Shown: piece by piece, positions 54,061 through 64,000 of the stretch
Position numbering within the stretch: position 1 is the first letter of the stretch
Layout of the letters: every line of letters starts with the position of its first letter
DNA from: Cotesia glomerata
Lineage: Eukaryota > Arthropoda > Insecta > Hymenoptera > Braconidae
Assembly (NCBI RefSeq): GCF_020080835.1
Contig: NC_058163.1
Span: 8,653,318-8,717,317, forward strand
Length of the DNA stretch: 64,000 nt
Reading direction: 5' to 3'
Program-made: the position numbers and the translations under genes
The notes under the pieces: generated by a model
Database searches by the model: none
What the model saw: only the letters and a program-made list of their open reading frames with translations
Told to the model about the DNA's origin: nothing

Positions 54061-54213
54061 AAAAATTTTTTTTGCAGTTTTTTTAAGATTTCTCAAAATC
54101 TATCGGTCCGAATCAGTCCAACTTGTATTCAAAATCTAAGTTTAGTCAAACCCTTTCGAATGGCGCCAACTGCGATCAAATCGATCAAGCCGTTCAAAAG
54201 TTATGAGAGGTTT

Positions 54214-54277
<64 letters not shown>
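54061..54277 (-). repeat. Family A copy 4, first part, with (ACAY)n tract
   Basis: Reverse orientation of family A ('ccgttcaaaagttatgagag'), ending in acatacatacatacataca(ca)n at 54214-54277. It resumes at 58231 after the LINE. Confidence 0.75.
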
Positions 54278-54279
<2 letters not shown>

Positions 54280-54465
54280 CGTGTCGGGCTTGCTGGGTCC
54301 CGCATCGGGCGCCTCCTCAGGTGGCGGATAGGGGAATGCCCGGCATATCTGCACGTCAGATGCGTTGGGTGCCGAGGAAATAGAATACTCGGGGTGGACC
54401 AAAACCTAGCAAAAGATGATATGGAAATGTCAGAAGATTTTTAAACATCGTTTACAGTACAGAGG

Positions 54466-55896
54466 ATGGATACCTCAGTACCGGCGAGGGAAGGCGTGCA
54501 AACGAGCCTAAACTCGTCGTTATCAAGCGACCGTTTGAACAGTGGAGTAGACCCCATGGCTCTGCTGTCTAGCAATGCTAGCAAGGTTACAGGGAGTACG
54601 AAATCAGCCCAGATGGCAGAGAACGGACAGCTGAGCAACATTCCTTCAAAAAGTGGAGGACCTTTTGCTCCTGCCACTAATCAAACCCACCGAGGAAGAA
54701 TGAACTCTCTACCGACCGTCACCGGCCAACAGTCACCAATGGAGAGGCTCGACAACAAGATTGATGAGTTAGCCGACTTCATGAAAGACAAAAAGAATCT
54801 CCACCATGAGATCAGAAAATTGGTTTCGTCTATTAGTACGGCATATAGGCTGGCCAACAAATTACCAACGAAGTCGGCGTCAACGACTCAAACATCTCCG
54901 AGTCTGAACAAAAAATCACAGCCACCTCTGACCACTCCTAAGAAATTACCACAGCAAGGAGATGGCAACAAGAAGAGGCCGCTGTCCACGCCCAGCCCTT
55001 CCTCAGATATTGACAAGCCAGCACAGAAAAAGACAGCCCGGGATGATACCTGGATCAAAGTGACTCGGCAAAACAAGAAAAAGAAAGAACAGGAGCCAGT
55101 GACTCAAGCTGCTACAGCCCAAGACCAGCCAAATAGCGGTGGCTCCAAGAAACCAAGGAGGAAGAAGACAAGAACTAAAGCTGTCCTAGTCCAATCAGCT
55201 GAAGGGTGAACATACGCCGATCTCCTCAAGGAAATCAAGGCCAAGGTAAGCCCTGTCGAGACGGGCGTAGACATAAGGTCTATCAAAAAGACGAAACACG
55301 GAGGCGTTCTCCTTGAAATGGCTCGAAAGACCGCAGACAGCAAGGCATTCACTGATGCAGTAAGGGCAGCCACTGCAAACATCGGCACAGTCAAGATGCT
55401 AACACCAACAACAACGATCGAGATCCTCGACTTAGATGAAATCTCTACCGAGAGCGAAGTCCGTGAAGCACTCAAACGTGAATTCACTGACAACCTGGAG
55501 GTCAAACGGGTAAATTTGACAAAACCCACACCACGAGGTAATCGGGCAGCCTTCTGCGAACTAGACGAGCCCAGTGCGATTAAGGCCCTTGACAAGGCCC
55601 GTATACGGATCGGTTTGGTGAACTGTCGTATACGCCCAGTAGTAAAAGTAACACGTTGTTTTAAATGTCTTGGTTATAGACACCAAACACGTCAGTGTGC
55701 GGGACCAGACAGAAGCTGGTGCTGCTACAAATGTGGCGGAGAGAACCACAAGGCCGTAAACTGCACGGAGAAGTTAAAATGCTTCCTTTGTGCTTCGGAC
55801 AAAGATGCCCAGGATAGTCTATGCCATATTTCTGGCACTGGAGCATGTAAGGCATTCCGCAAAGCACTTGCAGAAGCCATGAAAGATCAGAAATGA
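54466..55896 (+). pseudogene. LINE ORF1 (gag-like, CCHC zinc knuckles), one stop codon
   Basis: 476 codons in one frame with a single TGA at 55207-55209. The N-terminal half is Ser/Pro/Lys-rich and disordered. An RRM-like region covers about 55400-55640. It ends with zinc knuckles: CFKCLGYRHQTRQC, CYKCGGENHKAVNC and a third CFLC...H...C. This set is typical of ORF1 in the R1/I/Jockey group; it binds element RNA. Stop and ORF2 start overlap as ATGA at 55893-55896. Confidence 0.85.
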
Positions 55897-56019
55897 CACG
55901 CATACTACAAGGCAACCTGAATAGGTGCGCCTTGGCGCAAAACCTGCTGCGCCAGCGTGTTTTCGAAGATAAAATTGACGTCTGCTTTATCTGCGAGCAA
56001 TATCTAAACATCGAAGGAG
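55893..56019 (+). pseudogene. LINE ORF2 start (AP endonuclease N-terminus), truncated
   Basis: An ATG overlapping the ORF1 stop opens a frame with LNRCALAQNLL and DVCFICEQY, the first conserved blocks of R1-clade endonuclease. The frame runs into copia-type coding near 56020. Confidence 0.7.
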
Positions 56020-57843
56020 AAATCATCGGGCAAAATTATCATCAGTCGAGATGTTAAATTTATTGAAAATTCCCGTACTGAAGAAAAGGATGTATTTGAG
56101 ACTGAATTTTGTTTAGAACATAAAACATCGACATCGACACCGACATCAGAGAAGCTAGAAGAAATTGTATACATCCCCACTGATATTCTGGATGAACATT
56201 CATTTAACAAAGTACCGTGCCAGTTAGGGGAAGCTCGAGAAGAACCAACTCCAGATGATGCCGAAAATGTACCTTTGATACAACGACTACCTGTTCCAAT
56301 GAACCAAACCCAAGATCCACTGATAGACCCTGATGATAACCCTGCACCAATGGAAGATATTTACGATGACAAAGAACCAAAGTCAGTTGAAGAAGCTCTG
56401 AGTGGGCCCTACGCTGAGCAATGGAATAAAGCAATGGCCGAGGAACTCGAATCATTAGAGCGAAATGAAACCTGGGACCTTGAACCAATACCGAGAAATA
56501 AAACAGCAATTGGTTGCAAATGGGTTTTTAAAATTAAAACAACCGCAGATGATACTATAGATAGATTCAAAGCCAGGCTGGTTGCCCAAGGTTTTTCACA
56601 AAAATTTGGTGTCGATTATTGCGAAGTTTTTGCTCCAGTTGCCAAATCCACCTCCATTCGAGCTGTATTATCTATTGCAGGGAAACGAAAATATTACGTC
56701 AAACATTTAGATGTTAAAACTGCTTTCCTTAACGGAAAAATTAAGGAAGTAATATATATGAAACAACCACCTGGATTCGTGAAAAAGGGATTCGAAGAAT
56801 TTGGATGCAGACTGTACAAAAGCATTTATGGACTAAAGCAGTCGGCCAAGGCCTGGTATGACGAGCTAGACCAAGTCCTAACAGGGTATGGTTTTGAACG
56901 TTGCGATAATGATCCTTGTCTGTACAAACACGGAAACAATACTTTATCCTATCTTCTTGTGCATGTTGATGACATCTTAATCGCGTCCGCCTCAGAAGAA
57001 AGGATAGAAAACATCATAGTTGTACTAAACCAAAAATTCAGCATCACTGATCTTGGCCAAATAAAATGCTACCTTGGTGTGGAAGTTATAAGAAACAAAT
57101 CTGGCGAATTTTTCTTATCACAACAAAATTACATCGACAAGGTATTGAATCAAACCCGACTTGAGGATGCAAAACCATCTAAATACCCGATGGACACCAA
57201 GTACGAAAAAAATCGTACTGATTCCCCTGAAATAAAAAACGATTACTACGGTAAGCTTATCGGGAAATTACTGTACATCTCAATCAATTCGAGGCCAGAT
57301 ATTAGCGCAGCAGTATCCATACTAGCTCAGCATATTCGAGGCACCCGACAAATCGACTGGCATGAGCTCCAAAGAGTCTGCAGGTACCTGAAAGCTACTA
57401 GAGACTACAAGCTTCGTCTTTGTTCCAACTCCAGCGATGATGAAGCACTCATTGGTTTTGCAGATGCGAATTGGGCTGAAGATAGGACTTCGAGAAAATC
57501 GAACACTGGATACCTATTTAAGCTGTTCGGCGGCACTATAAGTTGGACAAGCAAGAAGCAGACCTGTGTTTCTATATCATCCACAGAAGCAGAGATTGTT
57601 GCATTGTCCGAAGCCGCCAGAGAATGCGTATTAATCCGAAAACTACTCGAGTTCCTCAATCAACCACAGAAATCTCCAACAACAATCTTTGAAGACAATC
57701 AAGGATGCATAAGCAATATCCGTTCTCCCGGCCAAAGCTCTCGCAAATCTAACCAAGCCGACTTATTAACCAAACCATTGGGACCACAACGAACATCAAT
57801 CCTAGCCAAGATGATTGGACTTGTAACAGATCTCCAAGAGTAA
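56020..57843 (+). pseudogene. pol: Ty1/copia RT-RNase H fragment
   Basis: The open frame (first usable start 56275) carries the copia RT: NETWDL, GCKWVFKIK, DYCEVFAPVAK, DVKTAFLNG, YGLKQSAKAWYD, catalytic HVDD, then RNase H FADANWAED and SSTEAE. Gag, protease and integrase are absent. Within the last part, SSRKS jumps straight to NQADLLTKPL, an in-frame loss of roughly 30-40 residues of the RNase H end. The 5' border lies inside the LINE ORF2. It is a fragment, not a full insertion. Confidence 0.85.
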
Positions 57844-57859
57844 CGTCATTGAGGGGAAA

Positions 57860-58047
57860 TGTTGAAGTCAATGACTCATTGTCGTATTACTCTATAGTTC
57901 TAATATACAGTATCACATATAGTTTCTATTAAATATACTTATTTTCTATTTTCCTAGTTAGTTATGTACAATAAACCGATTCATTCGGACGTGTCATTAT
58001 AACTCTGCGTAAGGTTTGTTATCACTAGTTATCCTGAATTCCTAACA
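57860..58047 (+). repeat. Probable copia 3' LTR (end uncertain)
   Basis: Preceded by the purine tract 'gaggggaaa' 16 bases after the pol stop. It starts TGTTGAAGTC and contains AATAAA. CTAACA at 58047 is a candidate end, but without a second LTR the end could be further right. Confidence 0.45.
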
Positions 58048-58230
58048 GTCCTGATCCAGTCTTCCCTGTAACATATATAGGGAAACGAGAGAGGAGGATG
58101 TTTATTCGGTATTGTTGCAAAATAATATTGTCTTCTGAGTCCGACATACCCAGGCACCAACACCTAGTCCTGGGACCAACACTAAGTCCTTGCATACGTA
58201 AATGTATTTTACCTCCACTAGAAAAAAAAA

Positions 58231-58420
58231 ACACACACACACACACATACATACATACATACATACAGACATACAGACACCATCGCGGGAATAGTCAGGG
58301 AAGCTTCCTAGGACCTCAAAACGTCGAGATCTGATGAAAACTCGATTTTCGAAAAACAGGGTGAAAACAATAACTTCCCGATTTTTGAAAATGTTCAATT
58401 TTCTTAGTGGGAAGTTAAAT
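58231..58420 (-). repeat. Family A copy 4, second part
   Basis: Starts (AC)n(ACAT)n, then 'agacaccatcgcgggaatag', 'ggaagcttcctaggacctca' and 'gaaaacaataacttcccg', continuing the copy broken at 54277. Confidence 0.75.
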
Positions 58421-58427
58421 AGTATAT

Positions 58428-58700
58428 TATTACACTACAAAGGCAGAAAGTTGAGATTCCCGCATTGCGCGCCATGACGCCCGAGGCGAAGCCGAGGGAA
58501 TCATGTTGCGCAGTTCAGGGCTCTCAAATTTCTGCCCATGTAGTGTATACTAGTTTTCTTCCTATCCGGTCGAAAGTACGCAAAAAATTGCGATGAAAAA
58601 AATTGATGCCTGTCCCCGAAATTTGCGGCACGAGCGAAGCGAGTGCTGCTGGTTGGGGGTAGGCATCAAATACACCTGTCAATAAAGATACTAATTTATA
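58428..58700. mobile_element. Foldback element(s) with GCGAAGC-tipped hairpins
   Basis: Outer arms 'atagtatattattacactac' / 'gtagtgtatactagttt', inner 'aggcagaaa' / 'tttctgccc', tip CCCGAGGCGAAGCCGAGGG. A second hairpin, GCACGAGCGAAGCGAGTGC, follows near 58628 with arms 'gatgcctgtcccc' / 'gggggtaggcatc'. Confidence 0.75.
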
Positions 58701-59499
58701 ATCTATCATATTACTACTTTCTTTTGAGAAAAGATCTTAATTTAATTAAATAAATTTAAAGTTATAAATATATTATAAATTAACTCTGATTTTAAGAATA
58801 AAAAAAAAAACAGAAAAATGAAATAATAAGCGTAAAATGCATAGAAAAAAAAATTAAGAAATAAATATGTTTGTGTATTTTTTCAAATAATTATTTGTTC
58901 AATAATGAATTTATTTATTTGAGAATATCTATCAGGATAAAAAATATTTCTCGTTTCTTTTGGTAATTTAAATATTAAACAAGTCTCATTTCATTAAAAT
59001 AAATATTTATTTTCTATAATTAACTTAGATTAAACCTAAAATCATTGACACATAACAAGATAGATGAAAATTAAATTAGCCGACATTTGAAACTTTTTAT
59101 AATTTATTTTATTGATAAATAATTTTTAAAAAATCAAAACAAAAATTTTCACATGTAGAAAATTTCAAAAATTATACGTGGAATTTTTAAAAAATAGTTT
59201 TTTAGTTCTAGTTTTTAATTAATAAAAAAATCAAAAATCATTGAGTGTCGGTTAACTTAATTTTCATACAAGACAGATACATTCATAACAATCACAAGTA
59301 AGGTTAGGCTTATAAACATAAGTTCGAGAGTGAGCGCGACTACCGACTTTCGGGCTTTCTACCGCCTCAAGTCTCGTTGTCAGTGCATGAATGTATTATT
59401 TCGGCTCCCCGTCGTAGAGCGCATGCGCGACTCGACCACGGCATAAAAAAGGGCCTTTCTGCCGTGAAATCGCAGCGGGAACCCCGTATTTTCGACCGG
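58701..59499. other. AT-rich spacer
   Basis: No supported feature. Confidence 0.45.
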
Positions 59500-59960
59500 C
59501 GTAGTAAGAAATAGTATATTACACACCTGTGACAAGAAAATGAGAAATGTCTCAGAACACATATATGTTGCCCGAGGCGAAGCCGAGGTCGACATATATG
59601 TGGTCTGAGATATTTATTATTTTCCTGCCATAGGTTTGTATACTATTTTTCTGTCCGACAGAGGCGGAAAGCGGCAATTTCGTTTAGCGCAGCGGGCCGA
59701 AAGTTGCCACTTTCCGCCTGGAGGGCAGAAAAATTATTTTCTCATCTCCGGGCGGAAAGCGTCAATTTTCCTCCCGCTGCGCTAAACGAAAATGCCGCTT
59801 TCCGCCTCCGTCGAGGAGAAAAATAGTATACACACCACGGGCAGTAAATAAGAAAGCCTCAGATCACATGTTTATTGACCTCGGCTTCGCCTCGGACAAC
59901 AATTACATGTGATCTGAGACATTTCTTATTTTACTGCCCTAGATGTGTAATATACTATTT
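59500..59960. mobile_element. Compound foldback element with three nested hairpins
   Basis: Hairpin 1 (about 59505-59655) is tipped CCGAGGCGAAGCCGAGG. Hairpin 2 (about 59665-59825) pairs GAGGCGGAAAGCGGCAATTT with its inverse through GCGCAGCGGG / CCCGCTGCGC. Hairpin 3 (about 59828-59960) is tipped CCTCGGCTTCGCCTCGG. Each is bounded by AATAGTATA / TATACTATT-type arms. No ORF. Confidence 0.8.
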
Positions 59961-59984
59961 ATGTGTCTTCTTTGTTTTTTATTA

Positions 59985-60830
59985 ATTTAAATCGAAATTT
60001 TTCGATTATACCCACTTTCAATTTTTAACTTCCCGCTAAGAAAATTGAAAATTAAAAAAAATCTTAAGTTATTGTTTTCACCCCGTTTTTCGAAAATCGA
60101 GTTTTCATCAGATCTCGATGTTTTGATCGGTCCTAGGAAGCTTTCCTGACTATTTCCGCGGTGATGTCACCGTGTCTGTATGTATGTATGTATGTATGTG
60201 TGTGTGTGTGTGTATGTAAATCTCTCATAACTTTTGAACGGATCATCCGATTCGATTGAAATAAGCGGCATTCTGAAGAATTCCTTTGCCCCTAGAATTC
60301 TGATACTAATTTACAAAATTTGAGTCGATCAATTTTGAGAAATCTCAAAAATAAAATTTCCAAAAATTTGTTTTTTTGAAATATCTTTCAAACGGCTTAA
60401 CCGAGCAATTTCAAAAACTAATCAGCTCTTAACTTTAAAAAACCACGTCGATTGCCACCAGCCCGGTTGATTTGTTCGTGAGATATCGTTGTCGAAAAAA
60501 ACTGAAAAAAATGTTTTTTTTTCAGAATTTCTATAAAATTTTTAGTCTGACCAGTTTACGCTTGAAAATTTTTCAAAGAACTCAAAAAACTGCTTTGAAT
60601 GCCGTAAATCGCGAGAAAATCGGTTAATTCATTCAAAAGTTATTGCGGATGGAAAATTCAAAAAATAGTGTTCTATAAAACTTGCATTAGACTGTTGAGC
60701 TCTAACAGCTTAAAAGCATAGAACAGCGTTTTATTTGAGCTCGCAGAGCTCAAAATTACATTTTTGAGCTTGAAGAGCTGAAAAAATAAGTTGTTTATCA
60801 AAAAATAAATTGTTGAGCAAAAAACTAAAA
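59985..60830 (+). repeat. Dispersed repeat family A, copy 5 (uninterrupted)
   Basis: Has 'aacttcccgctaagaaaatt', a TGTATG microsatellite, 'aacttttgaacggatcatcc', 'aactaatcagctcttaac', 'aaaatcggttaattcattca', the empty site 'aaaaaatagtgttct', and GAGCTCGCAGAGCTC hairpins. It serves as the reference copy. Confidence 0.78.
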
Positions 60831-63288
60831 AAAAGAACAATAACGTGTAGAGATATCAACTATTGAGAAAGTTACAGCTCATTTTAAAAAAGTCATTTTT
60901 CTTTTAATTCATTAATTTTTTTTGGGTTGGGTAAATTATGAATCTATTAATTTCAATGTTGTTTTATTATGACAGTGATGTGAATAAAATGTTGTAATTA
61001 ACGGATACCTTAAAGTTATTAAGTATTTCATGTTTTTGAGCCGAGATTCCAATAGAATAGTATTATCGTTTTAATTGAAAACTGTATAAAATTCTCTTTT
61101 AATTAACATGTGAAAAACTTACTGTTGAATTGATATTTATTTTTTCAATTAACAGTTGAATTTATTGAAAAATATTTTTAAGTAGTATGATTCTTTATAA
61201 AAATTTCTCTCTGTTATATTTTTTTAATTTTATATTTTATTCAATATTACAGGAAAAAGTTTTCCTTGAGTAACATCTGGTTGCCAGATTTTAGTCCTTG
61301 AGAAAAATTGGTTTTATGATGTTTAAAAGTATGAATAGATGCATTCAAAACAGAGACTCATAAAAGTAGGTAAACTTCATATTGAGTATACAGGCTCTAG
61401 TAGTTTAAAGAAACCAAATGTTAATACCGGATACTTCAACCCACAGCTGTTATAATAGTGTATATAAGTTTTTATGATTAAATAATTCACGTTCAATTGT
61501 CCCTAATCCTAAAAAATTACTTTACAACGATTAATTTAAGACAAAAAAATTTCTCCAAGCAATTAAGCAAATGCGTTTAAATAAGTAACTTACTTCACTC
61601 TCTTGCTAAATAATTATTCAAAAAAATAATGCCTAAAAATTAACAATTGACAGTTACTTTCAATTTCGTTTCCAGTTCTGAAATTCTCAACTCGGGTATC
61701 TAACTAGAACTAATGGTTGTTATACTTATATAAATGTTAAGAAATTCAATATAATACTGATCAAAAGAACCTGATAAAGTATATTCACAATGAATTATTT
61801 ACCAGTCAATTTAAAATATTCTAGATTTTTTTGTTTTTTACCAAGACTAAATATGACTTCATTTCTCAAACAGTTTTTCATTATTTTTCATCTATGTTAT
61901 CTACTTCCAAATTTTTTCACTCATATTCTATCAGAAAATGTTTATCCACCTCTCTATTTTTCTTTGCATATTACACTGAGAGAAAAAATTTCTTTTTAGA
62001 AAAATGAGCAATGTTGTAATAAGAAATTAATTTGTTGAATATTTTAAGCAATTTTATATCTTAATTGAAGAAATTAAAATGATTCTCACAGTAACTTTCT
62101 TGTTAGAAAAAATTTTGCTAATTTTGGGAAAAAAAAATTTTATTGAAAATTCAAAAGTTGCCATCTAAGCGATTTCTTTTTTTTAAATAAAAAAAGGTTT
62201 TTTTTTTTTTTTAACAAAAAATTTATTGTACGAAAAATTTGTATTTCCCCAGCGAAGAAATAAAACTTGAAAATTTTCAGCAAATCAATTTTTTGTTACA
62301 ACAATGCCCATTTTTTTAAAATAAATTTTTTTTCTCAGTAAAATGATAATAGTTTTATTTTATTTTTAATGACAGTAAACGAATACTCGAGTGTGCTCAT
62401 TGAGGGTCTCGTTCGGGTCTTTGTAAGAAGCCCGAGGAAATTCCCATAATTAGTCTGAGGCCCAAGTTATTAAGGAAATTAAGATCCGAATATACAGATA
62501 AATGAGAGTTCTGATATACGTAAGCAACTTACATACTTAGAATGAAGAATACTTAAGTAATGACAAAAAACATTAACAAAGAGAATCTATCTCGAACAGA
62601 AAGATTTTGGCATAATTATAGGATTCAAATACTAAGACAAAATATCTAGTAACATTTTAGTATATTAGATTATGGGTATATTAATTAAACAAACAAAAAA
62701 ATTTATTTAATCAAATATAATGTCTTTATTAAATTATGACTCGAAAGGAATTCACAGATTCGGTAGAATCTGGCGCCAAGTTCCGTTCAAATCCGTTGTA
62801 AACGGAGCGCCAGACTACCGACTATGTTTACTGTAAGCAGAACGGTTTTTTGAGGCTGCGAAATTTTATTTAATTCTACGGTACTTTTTTTACCCAATTT
62901 GTTTATCATAACAGTAATTCATGATTTATTTCACCGTATTAATTAATTATATTCACTTATAACAATTTATTTACTTGAAATTATTAAATTTTATCAGCAC
63001 ATACTATAGCTCGCTCACAAATTTCGATCCTGACTTTTTTTTTATGGAGAAAAGTCAGCGCCACAGACTAGATAAAATAAAAATGTGTAGTAATCCTCCT
63101 ATAGATAAGCAACTACAGTTAAAAAAAGTAATTCACAGCTTACATTTACGGCCGCCAGGGTGCACTGGAATTACATCTACATAAACTGTAGCTTCAAGGG
63201 GATAGTTTGCAGTAAAAAATGCAGTCAACACGAGATTTAAGTTGTTATCAATTGTAAATTTTCATTATAATTACAAAAAATACTAAAA
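60831..63288. other. AT-rich spacer, with a hairpin at 62760-62822
   Basis: Mostly simple AT-rich DNA. At 62760 'tcggtagaatctggcgcc' pairs with 'gcgccagactaccga' around an inner 'tccgtt / aacgga' stem. Short ORFs (61790-61999, 62975-63184) resemble no family. Confidence 0.5.
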
Positions 63289-63810
63289 TCCGAACAAAAA
63301 CAGTTTCACTGTAAAAAAGTCGCGCCAAGTCCACGTTCATAAGACTATTGGGAAAAAAATTTTTTTTCTATACAAAAACGTACACAATAAAAAAATTAAA
63401 AAGTCCAAGGAACCGATATGATTGGTTATGATTTTCGGTAATTAAGATAAATTTTCTTGTAAATTTAAAAATAAAAACAAAAATTTTAGAACGTACTTGG
63501 TGTGCGTCATTGTGTATTTCAATTTTTTTAAAGTCCTAGTAAATAGATTTTACGAATTTCATTAAAAGTAAAATATTTTGCAACCACGCACACTAAATAC
63601 GTTCTAAAATTTTTTTTTTTAATTTTTAAATTTACAATAAAATTTTTTTTAATTTCCGAAAATCATAAACAATTATATCGATTACTTGGATTTTTTAATT
63701 TTTTTATTTTGTATGTTTTTGTAAAGAAAAAAAAAATTTTTTTTTTCCTAATAGTCTTATGAACGTGGACTTGGCGCGACTTTTTTACAGTGAAACTGTT
63801 TTTGTTCGGA
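63289..63810. mobile_element. 522-bp foldback MITE
   Basis: TCCGAACAAAAACAGTTTCA at the left and its inverse TGAAACTGTTTTTGTTCGGA at the right. The arms run about 240 bases each ('cgcgccaagtccacgttcat', 'aattcgtaaaatc...' blocks) with a short centre. No ORF and no clear target duplication. Confidence 0.82.
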
Positions 63811-63888
63811 TATCTTTATAAAGAGCGCTCTTGTAACCAACTGACTCAAACTCAACTGAATAAATGTAACGATCTTTCAGTCACACTC

Positions 63889-63890
<2 letters not shown>

Positions 63891-63934
<44 letters not shown>
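63891..63934 (+). repeat. (AAT)n microsatellite
   Basis: About 14-15 AAT units. Confidence 0.95.
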
Positions 63935-64000
63935 GCTCGTGTCAAGCTCGTCGTCCTGATTGTTGGCGTCCTCGGAGGGATGAAACAGTCTTTTGTATCC

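Larger units (their letters stand above)
54278..58230 (+). mobile_element. R1-clade LINE (Waldo-like) in an (ACAY)n microsatellite, truncated by copia
   Basis: It begins GC-rich directly after (AC)n. It contains ORF1 with three zinc knuckles and the start of ORF2 (endonuclease), is cut at about 56020 by copia sequence, and ends with about 180 bases and a short A-run before (AC)n(ACAT)n at 58231. Both flanks are ACAY repeats belonging to one family A copy. Waldo-type R1-clade LINEs are known to target (ACAY)n. The RT part of ORF2 is missing. Confidence 0.65.

Noticed and set aside
62975..63184. 69-aa ORF
   Set aside because: No promoter, splice or family support; likely chance.

Overview
This window looks like a repeat-rich, AT-rich intergenic stretch of an insect genome, most likely a braconid parasitoid wasp of the bracovirus-carrying (microgastroid) group. 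The main clue is a bracovirus-type protein tyrosine phosphatase gene at 41.4-42.2 kb. Insect-style TATA-Inr promoters and an ecdysteroid-kinase-like gene fit this. Two 100-base runs of N (158-257, 39285-39384) are scaffold gaps. Species is not determinable by eye, and no database search was possible.

0-24 kb is a nest of Ty3/gypsy-type elements. An older, heavily frameshifted gag-pol-env element fills 258-24124 (3' LTR 23278-24124; 5' end outside the window). Its pol linker is split by a 2.0 kb solo LTR (4644-6646, TSD AAAT). Its env is split after codon 23 by a younger, nearly complete 13.2 kb element (8866-22066, TSD ATAT). That element has 1.86 kb LTRs, a tRNA-Lys primer binding site, a leader with about 15 tandem hairpins, an extra Arg-rich ORF upstream of gag, then gag, pol (two indels in integrase) and an intact env. 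The env does not look like the usual errantivirus fusion protein; it resembles glycoproteins of chuvirus-like negative-strand RNA viruses captured by insect LTR elements.

24-30 kb holds an unrecognised one-exon gene (25181-25561) with a TATA-Inr promoter and a SUMO-interacting-like tail. Next to it is a 3.9 kb DNA transposon with 590 bp inverted repeats and a four-exon transposase gene. 30-41 kb is a dispersed repeat family ('family A', tipped by GAGCTC-GAA-GAGCTC hairpins) cut by several nested non-autonomous elements, plus the CHK/ecdysteroid-kinase-like gene (34064-35293, minus). 41-44 kb carries the catalytically dead bracovirus-type PTP and an unassigned ORF remnant.

45-51.7 kb is a DNA-transposon relic whose transposase frame is interrupted in phase by a 4.56 kb DIRS-type tyrosine-recombinase retrotransposon. 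The DIRS element has inverted terminal repeats, an internal complementary region, a gag with a likely spliceosomal intron, an RT, and a frameshifted recombinase. 53-58.4 kb holds two family A copies; one is split at its (ACAY)n microsatellite by an R1-clade (Waldo-like) LINE, which is itself truncated against a Ty1/copia fragment. 58.4-60 kb contains foldback elements tipped by the GCGAAGC mini-hairpin motif. The rest is AT-rich non-coding DNA with MITE-like foldbacks. The only non-transposon protein genes I can support are the PTP, the kinase-like gene and, tentatively, the 25.2 kb gene.
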